Origin: an uncultured Phocaeicola sp.
GTDB lineage: Bacteria; Bacteroidota; Bacteroidia; Bacteroidales; Bacteroidaceae
Assembly (NCBI GenBank): GCA_947581855.1
Contig: CANPVZ010000001.1
Coordinates: 1-64,000, forward strand
Direction of reading: 5' to 3'
Length of the DNA: 64,000 bases
Positions within the stretch are counted from its first letter, which is position 1. Every line of letters starts with the position of its first letter. The position numbers were made by a program, and so were the translations under genes. Shown one piece after another: positions 26,123 through 34,649 of the stretch. The notes under the pieces are model-generated. The model saw nothing but the letters and a program-made list of their open reading frames with translations, did no database searches and was not told the origin of the DNA.

Positions 26123-27133
26123 TTACTTGCCTAAAGCCAATGCCACATTAACGGCGCAAGCTACGGTACAACCTACCATCGGGTTGTTTCCTATGCCGAG
26201 GAATCCCATCATCTCCACGTGAGCGGGAACAGATGAAGAACCGGCAAACTGAGCGTCGGAGTGCATACGGCCGAGTGTATCCGTCATACCGTATGAAGCA
26301 GGGCCGGCAGCCATGTTGTCCGGATGAAGCGTACGTCCCGTACCACCACCAGATGCTACCGAGAAATAGGGTTTACCTGCCAATACACGCTCTTTCTTGT
26401 AAGTTCCGGCTACCGGGTGTTGGAAGCGGGTCGGGTTGGTAGAGTTACCCGTAATGGATACGTCTACATTTTCTTTCCAAAGGATAGCTACACCTTCGCG
26501 GACATCGTCGGCGCCATAGCATTTTACTTTAGCACGCGGACCGTCGGAATATGCGATTTCTTTTACCACTTTCAATTCGCCGCTGTAATAGTCGAACTGG
26601 GTTTGCACGTAAGTAAATCCGTTGATACGTGAAATAATCATGGCTGCATCTTTACCCAAACCGTTCAGGATACAGCGCAACGGATTTGTACGTACTTTAT
26701 TTGCCATTTCGGCAATTTTAATAGCCCCTTCAGCGGCAGCAAAAGACTCGTGGCCTGCAAGAAAAGCGAAGCATTGAGTTTCTTCGCGAAGCAGACGGGC
26801 AGCCAAGTTACCGTGTCCGATACCCACTTTACGGTCATCGGCTACAGAACCCGGGATACAGAATGCCTGCAAACCGATGCCGATAGCTTCGGCAGCGTCA
26901 GCAGCGTTTTTGCAACCTTTCTTCAAGGCAATAGCCGTACCTACCACGTAAGCCCACTTTGCATTCTCGAAACAAATCATTTGCGTCTCTTCGCATGTTT
27001 TGTAAGGATCCAAACCAGCAGCGTCGCAGATTGCGTTAGCCTCTTCAATATCTTTGATACCATTTTCGTTCAAGGCAGCGAGAATCTGCTTCATACGACG
27101 GTCTTGACTTTCAAATTTTACTTCTCTAATCAT
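26123..27133 (-). CDS. GGGtGRT family protein
   Basis: A 336-residue protein with the motif that names its Pfam family, SGGGTGRTLHPDNMAAG (GGGTGRT at residues 262-268). The surrounding C-terminal region is nearly free of charged runs and includes several Cys (NPMVGCTVACAVNVAL). No biochemical role is established as far as I know. It lies 17 bases after an IscU-like scaffold gene, with which it forms a two-gene operon closed by a terminator. This pairing, together with the Gly-rich loop, suggests a cofactor- or metal-related function, which is inference. Confidence 0.88.
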   Translation of the reverse strand: MIREVKFESQDRRMKQILAALNENGIKDIEEANAICDAAGLDPYKTCEETQMICFENAKWAYVVGTAIALKKGCKNAADAAEAIGIGLQAFCIPGSVADDRKVGIGHGNLAARLLREETQCFAFLAGHESFAAAEGAIKIAEMANKVRTNPLRCILNGLGKDAAMIISRINGFTYVQTQFDYYSGELKVVKEIAYSDGPRAKVKCYGADDVREGVAILWKENVDVSITGNSTNPTRFQHPVAGTYKKERVLAGKPYFSVASGGGTGRTLHPDNMAAGPASYGMTDTLGRMHSDAQFAGSSSVPAHVEMMGFLGIGNNPMVGCTVACAVNVALALGK

Positions 27134-27150
27134 ATTCTGGTTCCTCCTTT

Positions 27151-27852
27151 TTATTCTTTACGTGGGTCAATAGATTTAACAATTCCCTGTTCCGGTTTCG
27201 TACGTCCGTACGTTCCGGTAACGCTCTTCAATGCTTCATCGGCAGGAACGCCTTTTTTGATAGCATCCATAAATTTGCCCATGTGAACAAATTCGTATCC
27301 GCAAACCTGATCGTCTTTATCGAGGAACATCTTGGTGATGTAACCTTCTGTCAGTTGCAAGTACCGTGTCCCTTTCAGTTTGGTTCCGTAAAGAGTACCC
27401 ATCTGGCTGATAAGCCCCTTACCCAAATCTTCCAGTCCGGCACCGATAATCAAACCACCTTCAGAAAAGGCCGATTGGGTACGCCCGTAAACGATTTGAA
27501 GGAACAATTCGCGCATAGCTGTATTGATAGCATCACATACAAGGTCGGTATTCAACGCTTCGAGAATGGTTTTACCCGGAAGGATTTCAGAAGCCATGGC
27601 AGCAGAGTGGGTCATACCTGAGCAACCAATAGTTTCTACCAAACATTCTTCGATAACTCCTTCTTTCACATTCAGTGTCAGTTTGCAAGCGCCTTGTTGA
27701 GGAGCGCACCAACCAATACCGTGAGTTAAACCTGAGATGTCTTTAATTTCCTTTGCCTGAATCCATTTACCTTCTTCTGGAATGGGAGCCGGTCCGTGAT
27801 TCGGACCTTTTTTCACAACACACATGTGTTCTACTTCGTGAGAATAAGTCAT
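27151..27852 (-). CDS. IscU/NifU-like iron-sulfur scaffold partner of the GGGtGRT protein
   Basis: A 233-residue protein whose first 130 residues resemble the IscU/NifU N-terminal scaffold. The Cys in VETIGCSGMTHSAAMASEIL (Cys77) sits like the second scaffold ligand, with Cys49 or Cys56 and Cys106 (VCDAINTAMRELF) as the other candidates. The remaining 100 residues, ending in GTYGRTKPEQGIVKSIDPRKE, are an extension absent from ordinary IscU. First gene of the operon, with a well-formed promoter upstream. No cysteine desulfurase lies in the window. Confidence 0.85.
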   Translation of the reverse strand: MTYSHEVEHMCVVKKGPNHGPAPIPEEGKWIQAKEIKDISGLTHGIGWCAPQQGACKLTLNVKEGVIEECLVETIGCSGMTHSAAMASEILPGKTILEALNTDLVCDAINTAMRELFLQIVYGRTQSAFSEGGLIIGAGLEDLGKGLISQMGTLYGTKLKGTRYLQLTEGYITKMFLDKDDQVCGYEFVHMGKFMDAIKKGVPADEALKSVTGTYGRTKPEQGIVKSIDPRKE

Positions 27853-27935
27853 ATTCTATTCGTTTTTGGTAATAAAATTAGTTATTTTGTAACCACCTGA
27901 AAAAGAGTTTTTCCCCTCTCTTCCGAATTCGTCCA

Positions 27936-27965
27936 CAAAGTTACGCTTTTTGTTCGGGCATACAA
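27936..27965 (-). promoter_or_regulatory. Promoter of the scaffold-GGGtGRT operon
   Basis: On the minus strand TTG (27965-27963) is followed after 19 bp by TAACTTTG (27943-27936), a full Bacteroidales-type promoter about 85 bases before the start codon. Confidence 0.65.
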
Positions 27966-28057
27966 GCGCAGGGAGGAGGGTTTTTTCTGTTTTTTCATAA
28001 AAAATAATAAAGTCTTGAACAATTTATTCTAATGGAAACGGAAATGTAATGTGTGGG

Positions 28058-28088
28058 TTGCAATCCTTCGTTTTTATTCATATCTTTG
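28058..28088 (+). promoter_or_regulatory. Promoter of the DMP19-like gene
   Basis: TTG at 28058-28060, a 20-bp spacer and TATCTTTG at 28081-28088. It lies inside the longest open frame (which begins at 28049), so it fixes the real start to the downstream ATG at 28106. Confidence 0.7.
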
Positions 28089-28105
28089 TAGAAAAATGTG
28101 GGAAA

Positions 28106-28624
28106 ATGAAAGAGAATGCAATCGTACAGATTTCGGATGCAGCATTGAAACAAGCGGCTTCAGAGGGAATCGATGCCTTTTTAAAAGTGTTTACGGATAA
28201 ATATCTGGATGTAATCCACGGAAAGTTGGATGCGGAAACCATGCATTTGCTCAACGGTTACCAACATTCGTTGTTAGGGTATCACTTCTTTCGGCAAGAG
28301 GTGATGGAAGGCGGGTTTGTCCAATTGATACAAAACGGATACGGACCTTATATTTTTGAGAATCCGTTTGCCAAGGCCATGCGTATGTTCGGGGCGGGTG
28401 AGTTGTCGAAGCTGGTGTATAAGGCCAAAGAAATTTACGACGAACATAAGGCTGATTTGACAAGAGAGTGTACGGATGATGAGTTTATGGCACGATATGA
28501 GCAATATGAAGCCTTTGATGATTTGGAAGGGGCATACATTGAAATGGAAGAAGAAGTAACGGAACAGATAGCCACCTATGTGGACGAGCATATCGAAGAA
28601 TTTGCTTTGATTGTGAACTCCTAA
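28106..28624 (+). CDS. DMP19-like (DUF4375-type) protein
   Basis: A 172-residue acidic protein starting MKENAIVQISD at 28106; the 19 extra upstream codons overlap the promoter. The central segment, with LNGYQHSLLGYHFFRQEVMEGGFVQLIQNGYGPYIFENPFAKAMRMFGA, has the layout of the DMP19/DUF4375 family (Gly-Gly-Phe, then a polar turn and an Ala-rich helix). In Neisseria, DMP19 mimics DNA and binds a repressor; most other members are uncharacterised. The C-terminal third is rich in Glu and Asp, which would fit a mimic, but that is inference. Confidence 0.7.
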   Translation: MKENAIVQISDAALKQAASEGIDAFLKVFTDKYLDVIHGKLDAETMHLLNGYQHSLLGYHFFRQEVMEGGFVQLIQNGYGPYIFENPFAKAMRMFGAGELSKLVYKAKEIYDEHKADLTRECTDDEFMARYEQYEAFDDLEGAYIEMEEEVTEQIATYVDEHIEEFALIVNS

Positions 28625-28640
28625 AAAAAAAGCGCTTCCC

Positions 28641-28669
28641 CATATTCCTTTCTGTTAAGAAAGAATATG
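28641..28669 (+). terminator. Hairpin after the DMP19-like gene
   Basis: CATATTC-C-TTTCT pairs with AGAAA-GAATATG around a GTTA loop, 12 bp with one bulge. No T tract follows, so termination is plausible but not certain. Confidence 0.55.
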
Positions 28670-28765
28670 CATTAGTTCTTATTCTTTGTTTCTATTATAA
28701 GGTGGAATGTGCAAAAGTCGTGCGAAAATCCTGTTCAATGAATCAAGTATTAAGCTGTGGCACAG

Positions 28766-28803
28766 TGCGTTAATTGTGCGAAAATTGTGTCAGATATTGT
28801 GCA
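28766..28803 (+). repeat. Short phased motif array (TGCG/TGTC/TGCA every 11-12 bp)
   Basis: TGCG, TGCG, TGTC and TGCA begin at 28766, 28777, 28788 and 28800; the last three belong to ATTGTGY units. Two more TGC units, at 28710 and 28721, are also 11 bp apart. The period equals one helical turn, so a DNA-binding array is possible. Chance cannot be excluded. Confidence 0.35.
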
Positions 28804-28839
28804 GGCGCTGATTTATAGCGAGTTAAGTGGTAGAGTCTT

Positions 28840-29073
28840 CTGGCAAGGGGCTTGCCGGAGGGGCATCCGATAAGGAGGTTTAGTTTTTGTCGGGAGGGTA
28901 ATTTTCCGACGAATAAATCGTTGCGTAATGCGGTTAAGCCTCGAAACTTTTAAAGGTTTCGGAAGGCTATATTTAGGCTATTCTAAGAGTTTTTCGATAA
29001 TTTTTAGGGAAGCCGTGCAGTATTCCGGCCAAACGGCCGTTTATTGTGTGAATCTGTTTCGGGAAGAAACAGA
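28840..29073 (+). other. Hairpin-rich non-coding region, candidate structured RNA
   Basis: Five clear stems follow each other: 28840-28858 (CTGGCAAG/CTTGCCGG, GGG loop), 28889-28910 (GTCGGGA/TTCCGAC), 28938-28967 (GCCT-CGAAAC/GTTTCG-GA-AGGC), 29026-29039 (CGGCC/GGCCG) and 29053-29073 (TCTGTTTC/GAAACAGA). No open frame explains the region, and the -7 element of the next gene lies beyond it. It could be a small RNA, a long 3' region of the DMP19 transcript, or a mobile repeat. No known RNA class is recognised; RNase P and tmRNA signatures are absent. Confidence 0.45.
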
Positions 29074-29157
29074 GAGAGATAAACAGTTAAATTTAAGAGA
29101 ATAGCGAAAGAAATGATAAAAAATTGAAATCTATGAGCTCCGCTTCAATTCTTTTTA

Positions 29158-29165
29158 TACATTTG
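29158..29165 (+). promoter_or_regulatory. -7 promoter element of the NigD-like gene
   Basis: TACATTTG, a full match to TAnnTTTG, 42 bases before the start at 29207. Confidence 0.55.
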
Positions 29166-29206
29166 CATCTGCTAACTCTAACAACAAGAAAAACGAAAAA
29201 TAAATT

Positions 29207-30040
29207 ATGAAAAACTTCAAGTTATCAATGCTTGTAATGCTATCGGCGATAGCGATGACTTTTACTTCATGTTTGGGGGATGGAGACAATACACAGTATG
29301 TGATGGGGACCGGTACCGTATCTTCTTCTTCGGCAACATTATTGGATAATGGCTTGACCATCAAATCAAGTGTTTGGGGTAATACAGCTGTGGGTGACCG
29401 TATTTATGTTTATGCATCTGTTCCGGGTGACGAGTATGAAGCTGCTATAGCCAATTTGCAAGCAGGAAAAAGTGCTTCGGTAAATTTGGCAAATCTCTAT
29501 CAGGCTGGTGTTTGTATTGAAGGTGATTTGGAAGAACCTACTGATTTTGATCAGACTTTGGCCGATGAAACCGTATCGGAAATGGAATCGCTCAGTTGGT
29601 TATCGTACGGATCTTTCGGGAATGGTTACATGAACTTTAGTATAAAAGCGGAGTGGTATGCTAAAACCGCAGATAATACCACTACGAATGTGAAGCCTAA
29701 TATTACTTTGATGGTGAAAAACTTTGATGCAACTGCCAAGAAATTGGAGTTGGTCGTAGTCTATGACAATCGCAAAGCCGAATGTGTGGATGCGGAAGGA
29801 AAAGTGGACGAAACAAAGGGATATAAAATTGTTTCGGGTGGTGAGCTTCCTGTAAGCGTGGATGTGACAGATTTATATTATGAGATGAAATCAGCAAACT
29901 TGGCTGATGAAGACAAAATTGATTTGTCGATAAAGTATGTTGAGAATGAAGATCGTAATATAAGTGTGGATGAATTGACCGGTACATTGGGTACAGGTAC
30001 TAACTATTGCACTGTAGGCATGTTTAAGAGAACTGTTTAA
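29207..30040 (+). CDS. NigD-like lipoprotein
   Basis: A 277-residue lipoprotein: signal with lipobox MTFTSC (Cys22), then LGDGDN. The first half looks like the NigD N-terminal OB-type domain (GTGTVSSSSATLLDNGLTIKSSVWGNTAVGDRIYVYASVPG), and the second half like its C-terminal beta sandwich. NigD-like proteins are common in Bacteroidales and have no settled function; some are linked to bacteriocin or surface loci. It appears to head a transcript with the Yip1-like and smpB genes (gaps of 18 and 6 bases). Confidence 0.72.
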   Translation: MKNFKLSMLVMLSAIAMTFTSCLGDGDNTQYVMGTGTVSSSSATLLDNGLTIKSSVWGNTAVGDRIYVYASVPGDEYEAAIANLQAGKSASVNLANLYQAGVCIEGDLEEPTDFDQTLADETVSEMESLSWLSYGSFGNGYMNFSIKAEWYAKTADNTTTNVKPNITLMVKNFDATAKKLELVVVYDNRKAECVDAEGKVDETKGYKIVSGGELPVSVDVTDLYYEMKSANLADEDKIDLSIKYVENEDRNISVDELTGTLGTGTNYCTVGMFKRTV

Positions 30041-30058
30041 TTAATTCATGATATAGCT

Positions 30059-30628
30059 TTGAATTATAAAGAGCTTTTTAATAGATTATTGTTGTTGATT
30101 TCCTCCCCGGCGAAAGCCTGGGAGGAAATTCTTATTGAGGAGGATAAACGGAAGGTTTTAGGTGGTTTTGTTTATCCTTTAATCGGTCTATGTGGCTTGT
30201 CGGTCTTTTTGGGAAGCATCTCCTTTGATTTTGAAGTTTTCACTTTACAGGCTGCCATGACGAAAGCATGTTCCATATTGGTCTCTTTATTCGGTGGCTA
30301 TTTTTTGGCTGCTTATTTGGTAAACCTTTATGGCATAAAAGCGTTGAAAAGAGAACCGGAGCTTATATTGTGCCAACAGTTTGTAGGCTATTCCATGTCG
30401 GTGCTATTTGTACTGGATATTGTTTTGGGATTATTCCCCAGTTTTTTTATTCTTCGCTGGATATTGCAGTTTTACATTGTATGGGTAGTATGGGAAGGTG
30501 CGCAAAAACTTATGGAGGTGAAAGAAGAGAAATTATTATCCTACACCTTGGTGGTGTCGGCCATTATCATTCTGTCGCCCATCGTATTAAAAATGTTGTT
30601 TGATTATTTATCGGTAACATTAAGGTAA
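30059..30628 (+). CDS. Yip1 family inner membrane protein, TTG start
   Basis: A 189-residue protein with five hydrophobic helices and the N-terminal signature LFNRLLLLISSPAKAWEEI of bacterial Yip1/DUF1282 proteins. The frame has no ATG before residue 69, well inside the fold, so initiation at TTG (30059) is required. Its function is unknown; it lies 6 bases before smpB. Confidence 0.8.
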   Translation: MNYKELFNRLLLLISSPAKAWEEILIEEDKRKVLGGFVYPLIGLCGLSVFLGSISFDFEVFTLQAAMTKACSILVSLFGGYFLAAYLVNLYGIKALKREPELILCQQFVGYSMSVLFVLDIVLGLFPSFFILRWILQFYIVWVVWEGAQKLMEVKEEKLLSYTLVVSAIIILSPIVLKMLFDYLSVTLR

Positions 30629-30634
30629 GAGGAA

Positions 30635-31090
30635 ATGAAGACCACAGCTCAAATAAATATAAAAAATAAGCGTGCCTCGTTCGATTACGAGTTTGTTGAT
30701 ACCTATACGGCAGGAATCGTGTTGACGGGTACGGAAATTAAATCTATCCGATTGGGTAAGGCTAGTCTGGTAGATACTTTTTGTTTTTTCTCACAGGGAG
30801 AGCTGTGGGTGAAGAACATGCATATAGCGGAATATTTTTATGGCTCTTATAACAATCATACCGCGCGCAGAGACCGTAAATTGCTATTGAACCGGAAAGA
30901 ATTGCTTAAACTACAGCGCGCGACTAAAGAAAATGGCTTTACAATAGTCCCCACCCGTCTGTATATCAACGAAAAAGGATTGGCAAAAGTAGTCATTGCC
31001 TTGGCGAAGGGTAAGAAACAATACGATAAGCGCGAGGCTTTGAAAGAGAAAGACGATCGTCGGGAGATGGACCGGATGTTTAAAAAGTAA
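30635..31090 (+). CDS. smpB: SsrA-binding protein SmpB
   Basis: Partner of tmRNA in trans-translation, rescuing stalled ribosomes. A 151-residue protein with the OB-fold start ([14 protein letters not shown]), the [18 protein letters not shown] motif and the basic C-terminal tail ([27 protein letters not shown]) that mimics the codon-anticodon helix. The ssrA gene is not in the window. Its 3' end overlaps the convergent helicase gene by 11 bases. Confidence 0.97.
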   Translation: MKTTAQINIKNKRASFDYEFVDTYTAGIVLTGTEIKSIRLGKASLVDTFCFFSQGELWVKNMHIAEYFYGSYNNHTARRDRKLLLNRKELLKLQRATKENGFTIVPTRLYINEKGLAKVVIALAKGKKQYDKREALKEKDDRREMDRMFKK

Positions 31091-34000
31091 GGCCGTTTAT
31101 CTCGTATCTCTCCATAAATTTATTGTAAATAGGGCTATGGCATAAGATGGCTTTGTTGCCTGTTACGAACAGTTGTTTTTGCGCACGGGTAAGCGCTACA
31201 TTCAACTTTCGGTCTATCCAGATTCCGTTGTCTTCTATCGGAGTAGAAAGAATATCCAACTGATAAGGTTGGCTGATAGTGGTCGAGTATAGAATAATTT
31301 CCCTTTGGCTTCCTTGGTAGCGTTCTACCGTGTCTATGGTAATATCGTCCGTACCGGGAAGGTGCAAATCTCTTATTGCTTTGCTGATTAGTGCTATCTG
31401 GTTACGAAAAGGAACAATAATGCCTATGCGTTTAGCTGCGTTAAAAGGCTGTCCGTTCAATGAACAAAGCTCGTAAATGCTGCGTACCAACAAAGCTATG
31501 ATTCGGGCTTCATTCCGGTTTATTTTGTTAGAATCTTCGAGCGGAGGGAAGTTTGAAGGAATGAAACCTACCCGCGTAGTAGCGACCATCTTCAGATACG
31601 GATAGAGTTCTCCGGCGGATGAAAATGCTTTCTTCGATATTTCTTCTTTAAACGGATTATTCTTTTCTTTGTCCGGATTCTTTTTTTCCGTTTGGGAAGA
31701 ATGAATGTCTTCGGAATCTGTATGGAGGAGAGAATGCTCATAGTCTGTTTCTGTCCGGGGATACATCTTGAATTCCAACCCTTCGACCTGATGTTTTACG
31801 GGAACAATGTCGAGAACTCCTCCATAGAAATATTGGTTGGCAAATTCGTTGACGTCAGGGTGCATTCGCCCCTGTCGGTTGAGCATGGCAAGGATTCCTT
31901 CTTGCGGACAAGTATGTTGCCTGTGGTAAAATCGTTCGAATAGAGAATTACGGCGGTCTTTTACGCCGATTTCTCTTAATGACTTGTCTTTTACAGTAGA
32001 TTCCGACGGGTTTTGTTGCACAACAGCGGGTAACTGTTTGGGGTCGCCTATCAGGATAAACTTGTCGATGGCACATTGCCCGGCATTATTATGGGCGCAT
32101 AAGATACCGACAATCTGTGGTTCAAGAATCTGTGAGGCTTCATCGATGATAGCTACTTGGAAGTGTTTTAAGTTGAATAATTCAGGTTTACCGGATATGG
32201 AAGCCGTTGTGCCCACAACGATGCGTATGTCATTCATCGTACGGATAATTTCATTTCGGTCACGGCATGGCCCGGTTATATTCTGTAGTAAGCGGGGGCG
32301 GAATCGCTCTTCGCATGAAAGTTCGCTTCCTATGCGCAGATAGGCGGGACGACTTTCGATATTTTCGAGCATATCACAGATTTCATCGACAGCGCGGTTG
32401 GTAAAAGATAGCAGTAGGATCTGGTTTTGGGCATCGGCATAAAACTCTTCTACCATACTTTTTAAAGCGACAGATGTTTTGCCGGTTCCCGGAGGACCTA
32501 CCAGCAGGAAATAGTCTTCCGCTTGCTTGGCTTGCAACACGATCTGTTCTATCTGTTCGTTAAGATAATGTCCCGTCAATGTCCGGGAGAGATCTATTCG
32601 AGGGAGACGTTGGCTGAGAAGTAAGTCTCTTCGTTCTGCCGGAGCTGTGAGAAAAGTATAAAGTCCTTTGTATAGCGTATTATACGAACCATCCATAAAG
32701 TCATGTTCCATCGCATACCGGCTTTGGGTATTGAAAACTTGCGGGTTTCTTTGTTTGTACCGTAGTTTGATGATAAGTTCCCTGTCAGATACTTTTTCCA
32801 CGTTCCCCCTGAATACTTGCCGGTTGGTAACATCCTCTGTTTCGTTGTTGCGTTCATAAAATAGAACAATATCTCCTTTTCGGAAGTTCGGCAGGAAACT
32901 TTCGTCATAAAAGGGGACATTCAGTACAATGTGTTCGATGCCGTCATTCCCTTCAAATTGCCTGATATGGAGATCTGTTAAGATATTTCCACCATTTTGT
33001 TTGGTTGTTAAATCCGCGTTCCATATATCGGAAAATCCTCTTGACGAATCCAATTGAGAGTCGCCGGTCTTGGATAGAAACTGTTCCTTCTCTATGAATG
33101 AAAGGAACTGAAAGAAATAAGCTTTTTCTAAAGAAGAAGCTTGGTGGAAAGGAAGAAGGAATTTTTCTATTTGCGGGCATTGGTAGTCACGCCATAATTT
33201 ACTTTGATCGTTCCGTTCATTAAAAGAAGCGGGACTGAGCGTCTGAAACAACGCTTCGCCTTCCCCGTTTTTTAATCGTATCTCATTGGCCACTATCCGA
33301 TTCCTCAAAGAAATTGCTCTTTGAATCTGTCCTTTGGCGCTTCGCTCCGCATAAAGTTTGGGATAAACGGAATAAAACAAATAAGAATGGATTTCTTGCC
33401 GGGGGATGTCCAGATTATAATACAATATCTCTTTATAGAGTGCCATTTGCAGCGCATGGGCTGCTTTCGAACGTATGGTTCCGTTCCATCCGTCCGCCTT
33501 TCCGGATTTGAGTTCTATCAAGTTTTTCCCATCGATTTGCAATAAGTCCATACGCCCTTGCAATCCCATACATTCACATAGGAAAGAAGGTTCCAGCATG
33601 ACTTTGTTGCGGTCGAAGTGGTACGATGGTTGGTGAAATAGGAGTGCCAGAGTCTGTTGGATATGACCGAACTGCTCTTTGGCCTTTTGGAAATAGTTCC
33701 GGTCTATTTGAGGTGTAGTACAATACGCCAGTAAGTCCGTACGGAAAGCCTTTTGGATGGAGCTTTCGAAAGAGGCGGGCATATCATCCGATTCGTTGAC
33801 GCAGTCGTCCAGAAACTGGTTGGCAGCGTTTCCCAATAGAATATAAGATGTACTTTCTTGCGGACGGAATTTGTTCATCAGATAATTGAGCGGAGTATCT
33901 CCATAGTTGGTGTAACATGCCGAAAGCGAACTGATGTCTATTAGATAATCGGGCTCAAAGACTATGAGTTCCGCATGCAGGATTCCGCCTTCGTCTGAAG

Positions 34001-34559
34001 TGACGGATAATAAGTTGAGCTGGGCGCCTTTGAAAAGAATGTCGCGTAAAGTAGCAAAATCCTCTTTATAATAGACTTGCAGGGGAGCATTATCAGGATA
34101 TGCTTCATCAAATCCATAGATGAATTCCTCATCCCAATTATCTACTACCATACGAAGACGTTTTCTCCTTTCACTTGTATAAGGATGCTGTGGCAGAGGA
34201 CGCCAATGAGTGGGCAACGCTTTCTGTAACCGAACAGATATTGGTGTATGAAGAAATTGGCTGATGGTTTCGCATAAGGCTTTTACATCATATTGGAAAT
34301 CTTCATCCGTATAGGGAAAAAGGTTACTTTGCAAGACCTGCCGGGCATGGATACGGAAAATCTCTATGGCTTGTGGTTTCACTTTCCGTTGTGCGCATAA
34401 GAAGTAAAGCCGGGAGAAAAGATTGGAAAAATCCATAGACTCGTCGGTGGTAAGTTGTTTACATACCCGTTCGAGCAAACTATATAGACGGCTATATTTT
34501 TCTTTGTAGGTTAGTTTGGAAAAATAATATGATTCTATTTCGTTAAATATCTCGTTCAC
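31080..34559 (-). CDS. Dna2-like nuclease-helicase (PD-(D/E)XK plus SF1 helicase)
   Basis: A 1159-residue protein. Around residues 325-355 lies a Cas4/RecB-type nuclease core, [23 protein letters not shown], giving the Asp and Glu-x-Lys of PD-(D/E)XK enzymes. After a linker comes a UPF1/Dna2-type superfamily 1 helicase: [15 protein letters not shown] (about 683-692), IIDEASQI (about 805), [12 protein letters not shown] and the C-terminal [16 protein letters not shown] and [11 protein letters not shown] motifs. This order, nuclease then helicase, is that of eukaryotic Dna2. It is probably a DNA repair enzyme. No adjacent genes suggest a defence island. Confidence 0.85.
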   Translation of the reverse strand: MNEIFNEIESYYFSKLTYKEKYSRLYSLLERVCKQLTTDESMDFSNLFSRLYFLCAQRKVKPQAIEIFRIHARQVLQSNLFPYTDEDFQYDVKALCETISQFLHTPISVRLQKALPTHWRPLPQHPYTSERRKRLRMVVDNWDEEFIYGFDEAYPDNAPLQVYYKEDFATLRDILFKGAQLNLLSVTSDEGGILHAELIVFEPDYLIDISSLSACYTNYGDTPLNYLMNKFRPQESTSYILLGNAANQFLDDCVNESDDMPASFESSIQKAFRTDLLAYCTTPQIDRNYFQKAKEQFGHIQQTLALLFHQPSYHFDRNKVMLEPSFLCECMGLQGRMDLLQIDGKNLIELKSGKADGWNGTIRSKAAHALQMALYKEILYYNLDIPRQEIHSYLFYSVYPKLYAERSAKGQIQRAISLRNRIVANEIRLKNGEGEALFQTLSPASFNERNDQSKLWRDYQCPQIEKFLLPFHQASSLEKAYFFQFLSFIEKEQFLSKTGDSQLDSSRGFSDIWNADLTTKQNGGNILTDLHIRQFEGNDGIEHIVLNVPFYDESFLPNFRKGDIVLFYERNNETEDVTNRQVFRGNVEKVSDRELIIKLRYKQRNPQVFNTQSRYAMEHDFMDGSYNTLYKGLYTFLTAPAERRDLLLSQRLPRIDLSRTLTGHYLNEQIEQIVLQAKQAEDYFLLVGPPGTGKTSVALKSMVEEFYADAQNQILLLSFTNRAVDEICDMLENIESRPAYLRIGSELSCEERFRPRLLQNITGPCRDRNEIIRTMNDIRIVVGTTASISGKPELFNLKHFQVAIIDEASQILEPQIVGILCAHNNAGQCAIDKFILIGDPKQLPAVVQQNPSESTVKDKSLREIGVKDRRNSLFERFYHRQHTCPQEGILAMLNRQGRMHPDVNEFANQYFYGGVLDIVPVKHQVEGLEFKMYPRTETDYEHSLLHTDSEDIHSSQTEKKNPDKEKNNPFKEEISKKAFSSAGELYPYLKMVATTRVGFIPSNFPPLEDSNKINRNEARIIALLVRSIYELCSLNGQPFNAAKRIGIIVPFRNQIALISKAIRDLHLPGTDDITIDTVERYQGSQREIILYSTTISQPYQLDILSTPIEDNGIWIDRKLNVALTRAQKQLFVTGNKAILCHSPIYNKFMERYEINGLTF

Positions 34560-34649
34560 TTCTAATCTTTTTATTCAATGTAGGTTATTTGTTAATTTCA
34601 AGGAAAAAAAGATGCTATCATTTCAATTCCAAGCCATTTCGCTCTCTTT

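Noticed and set aside
28625..29206. RNase P RNA, tmRNA or 6S RNA in the hairpin-rich region
   Set aside because: The conserved RNase P core sequences and the tRNA-like ends of tmRNA are absent, and the stems do not build one long 6S-type hairpin.
31080..34559. Phage defence island around the nuclease-helicase
   Set aside because: All flanking genes (smpB, udk, transglycosylase, kinase) are housekeeping or signalling genes and no second defence-type gene is present.
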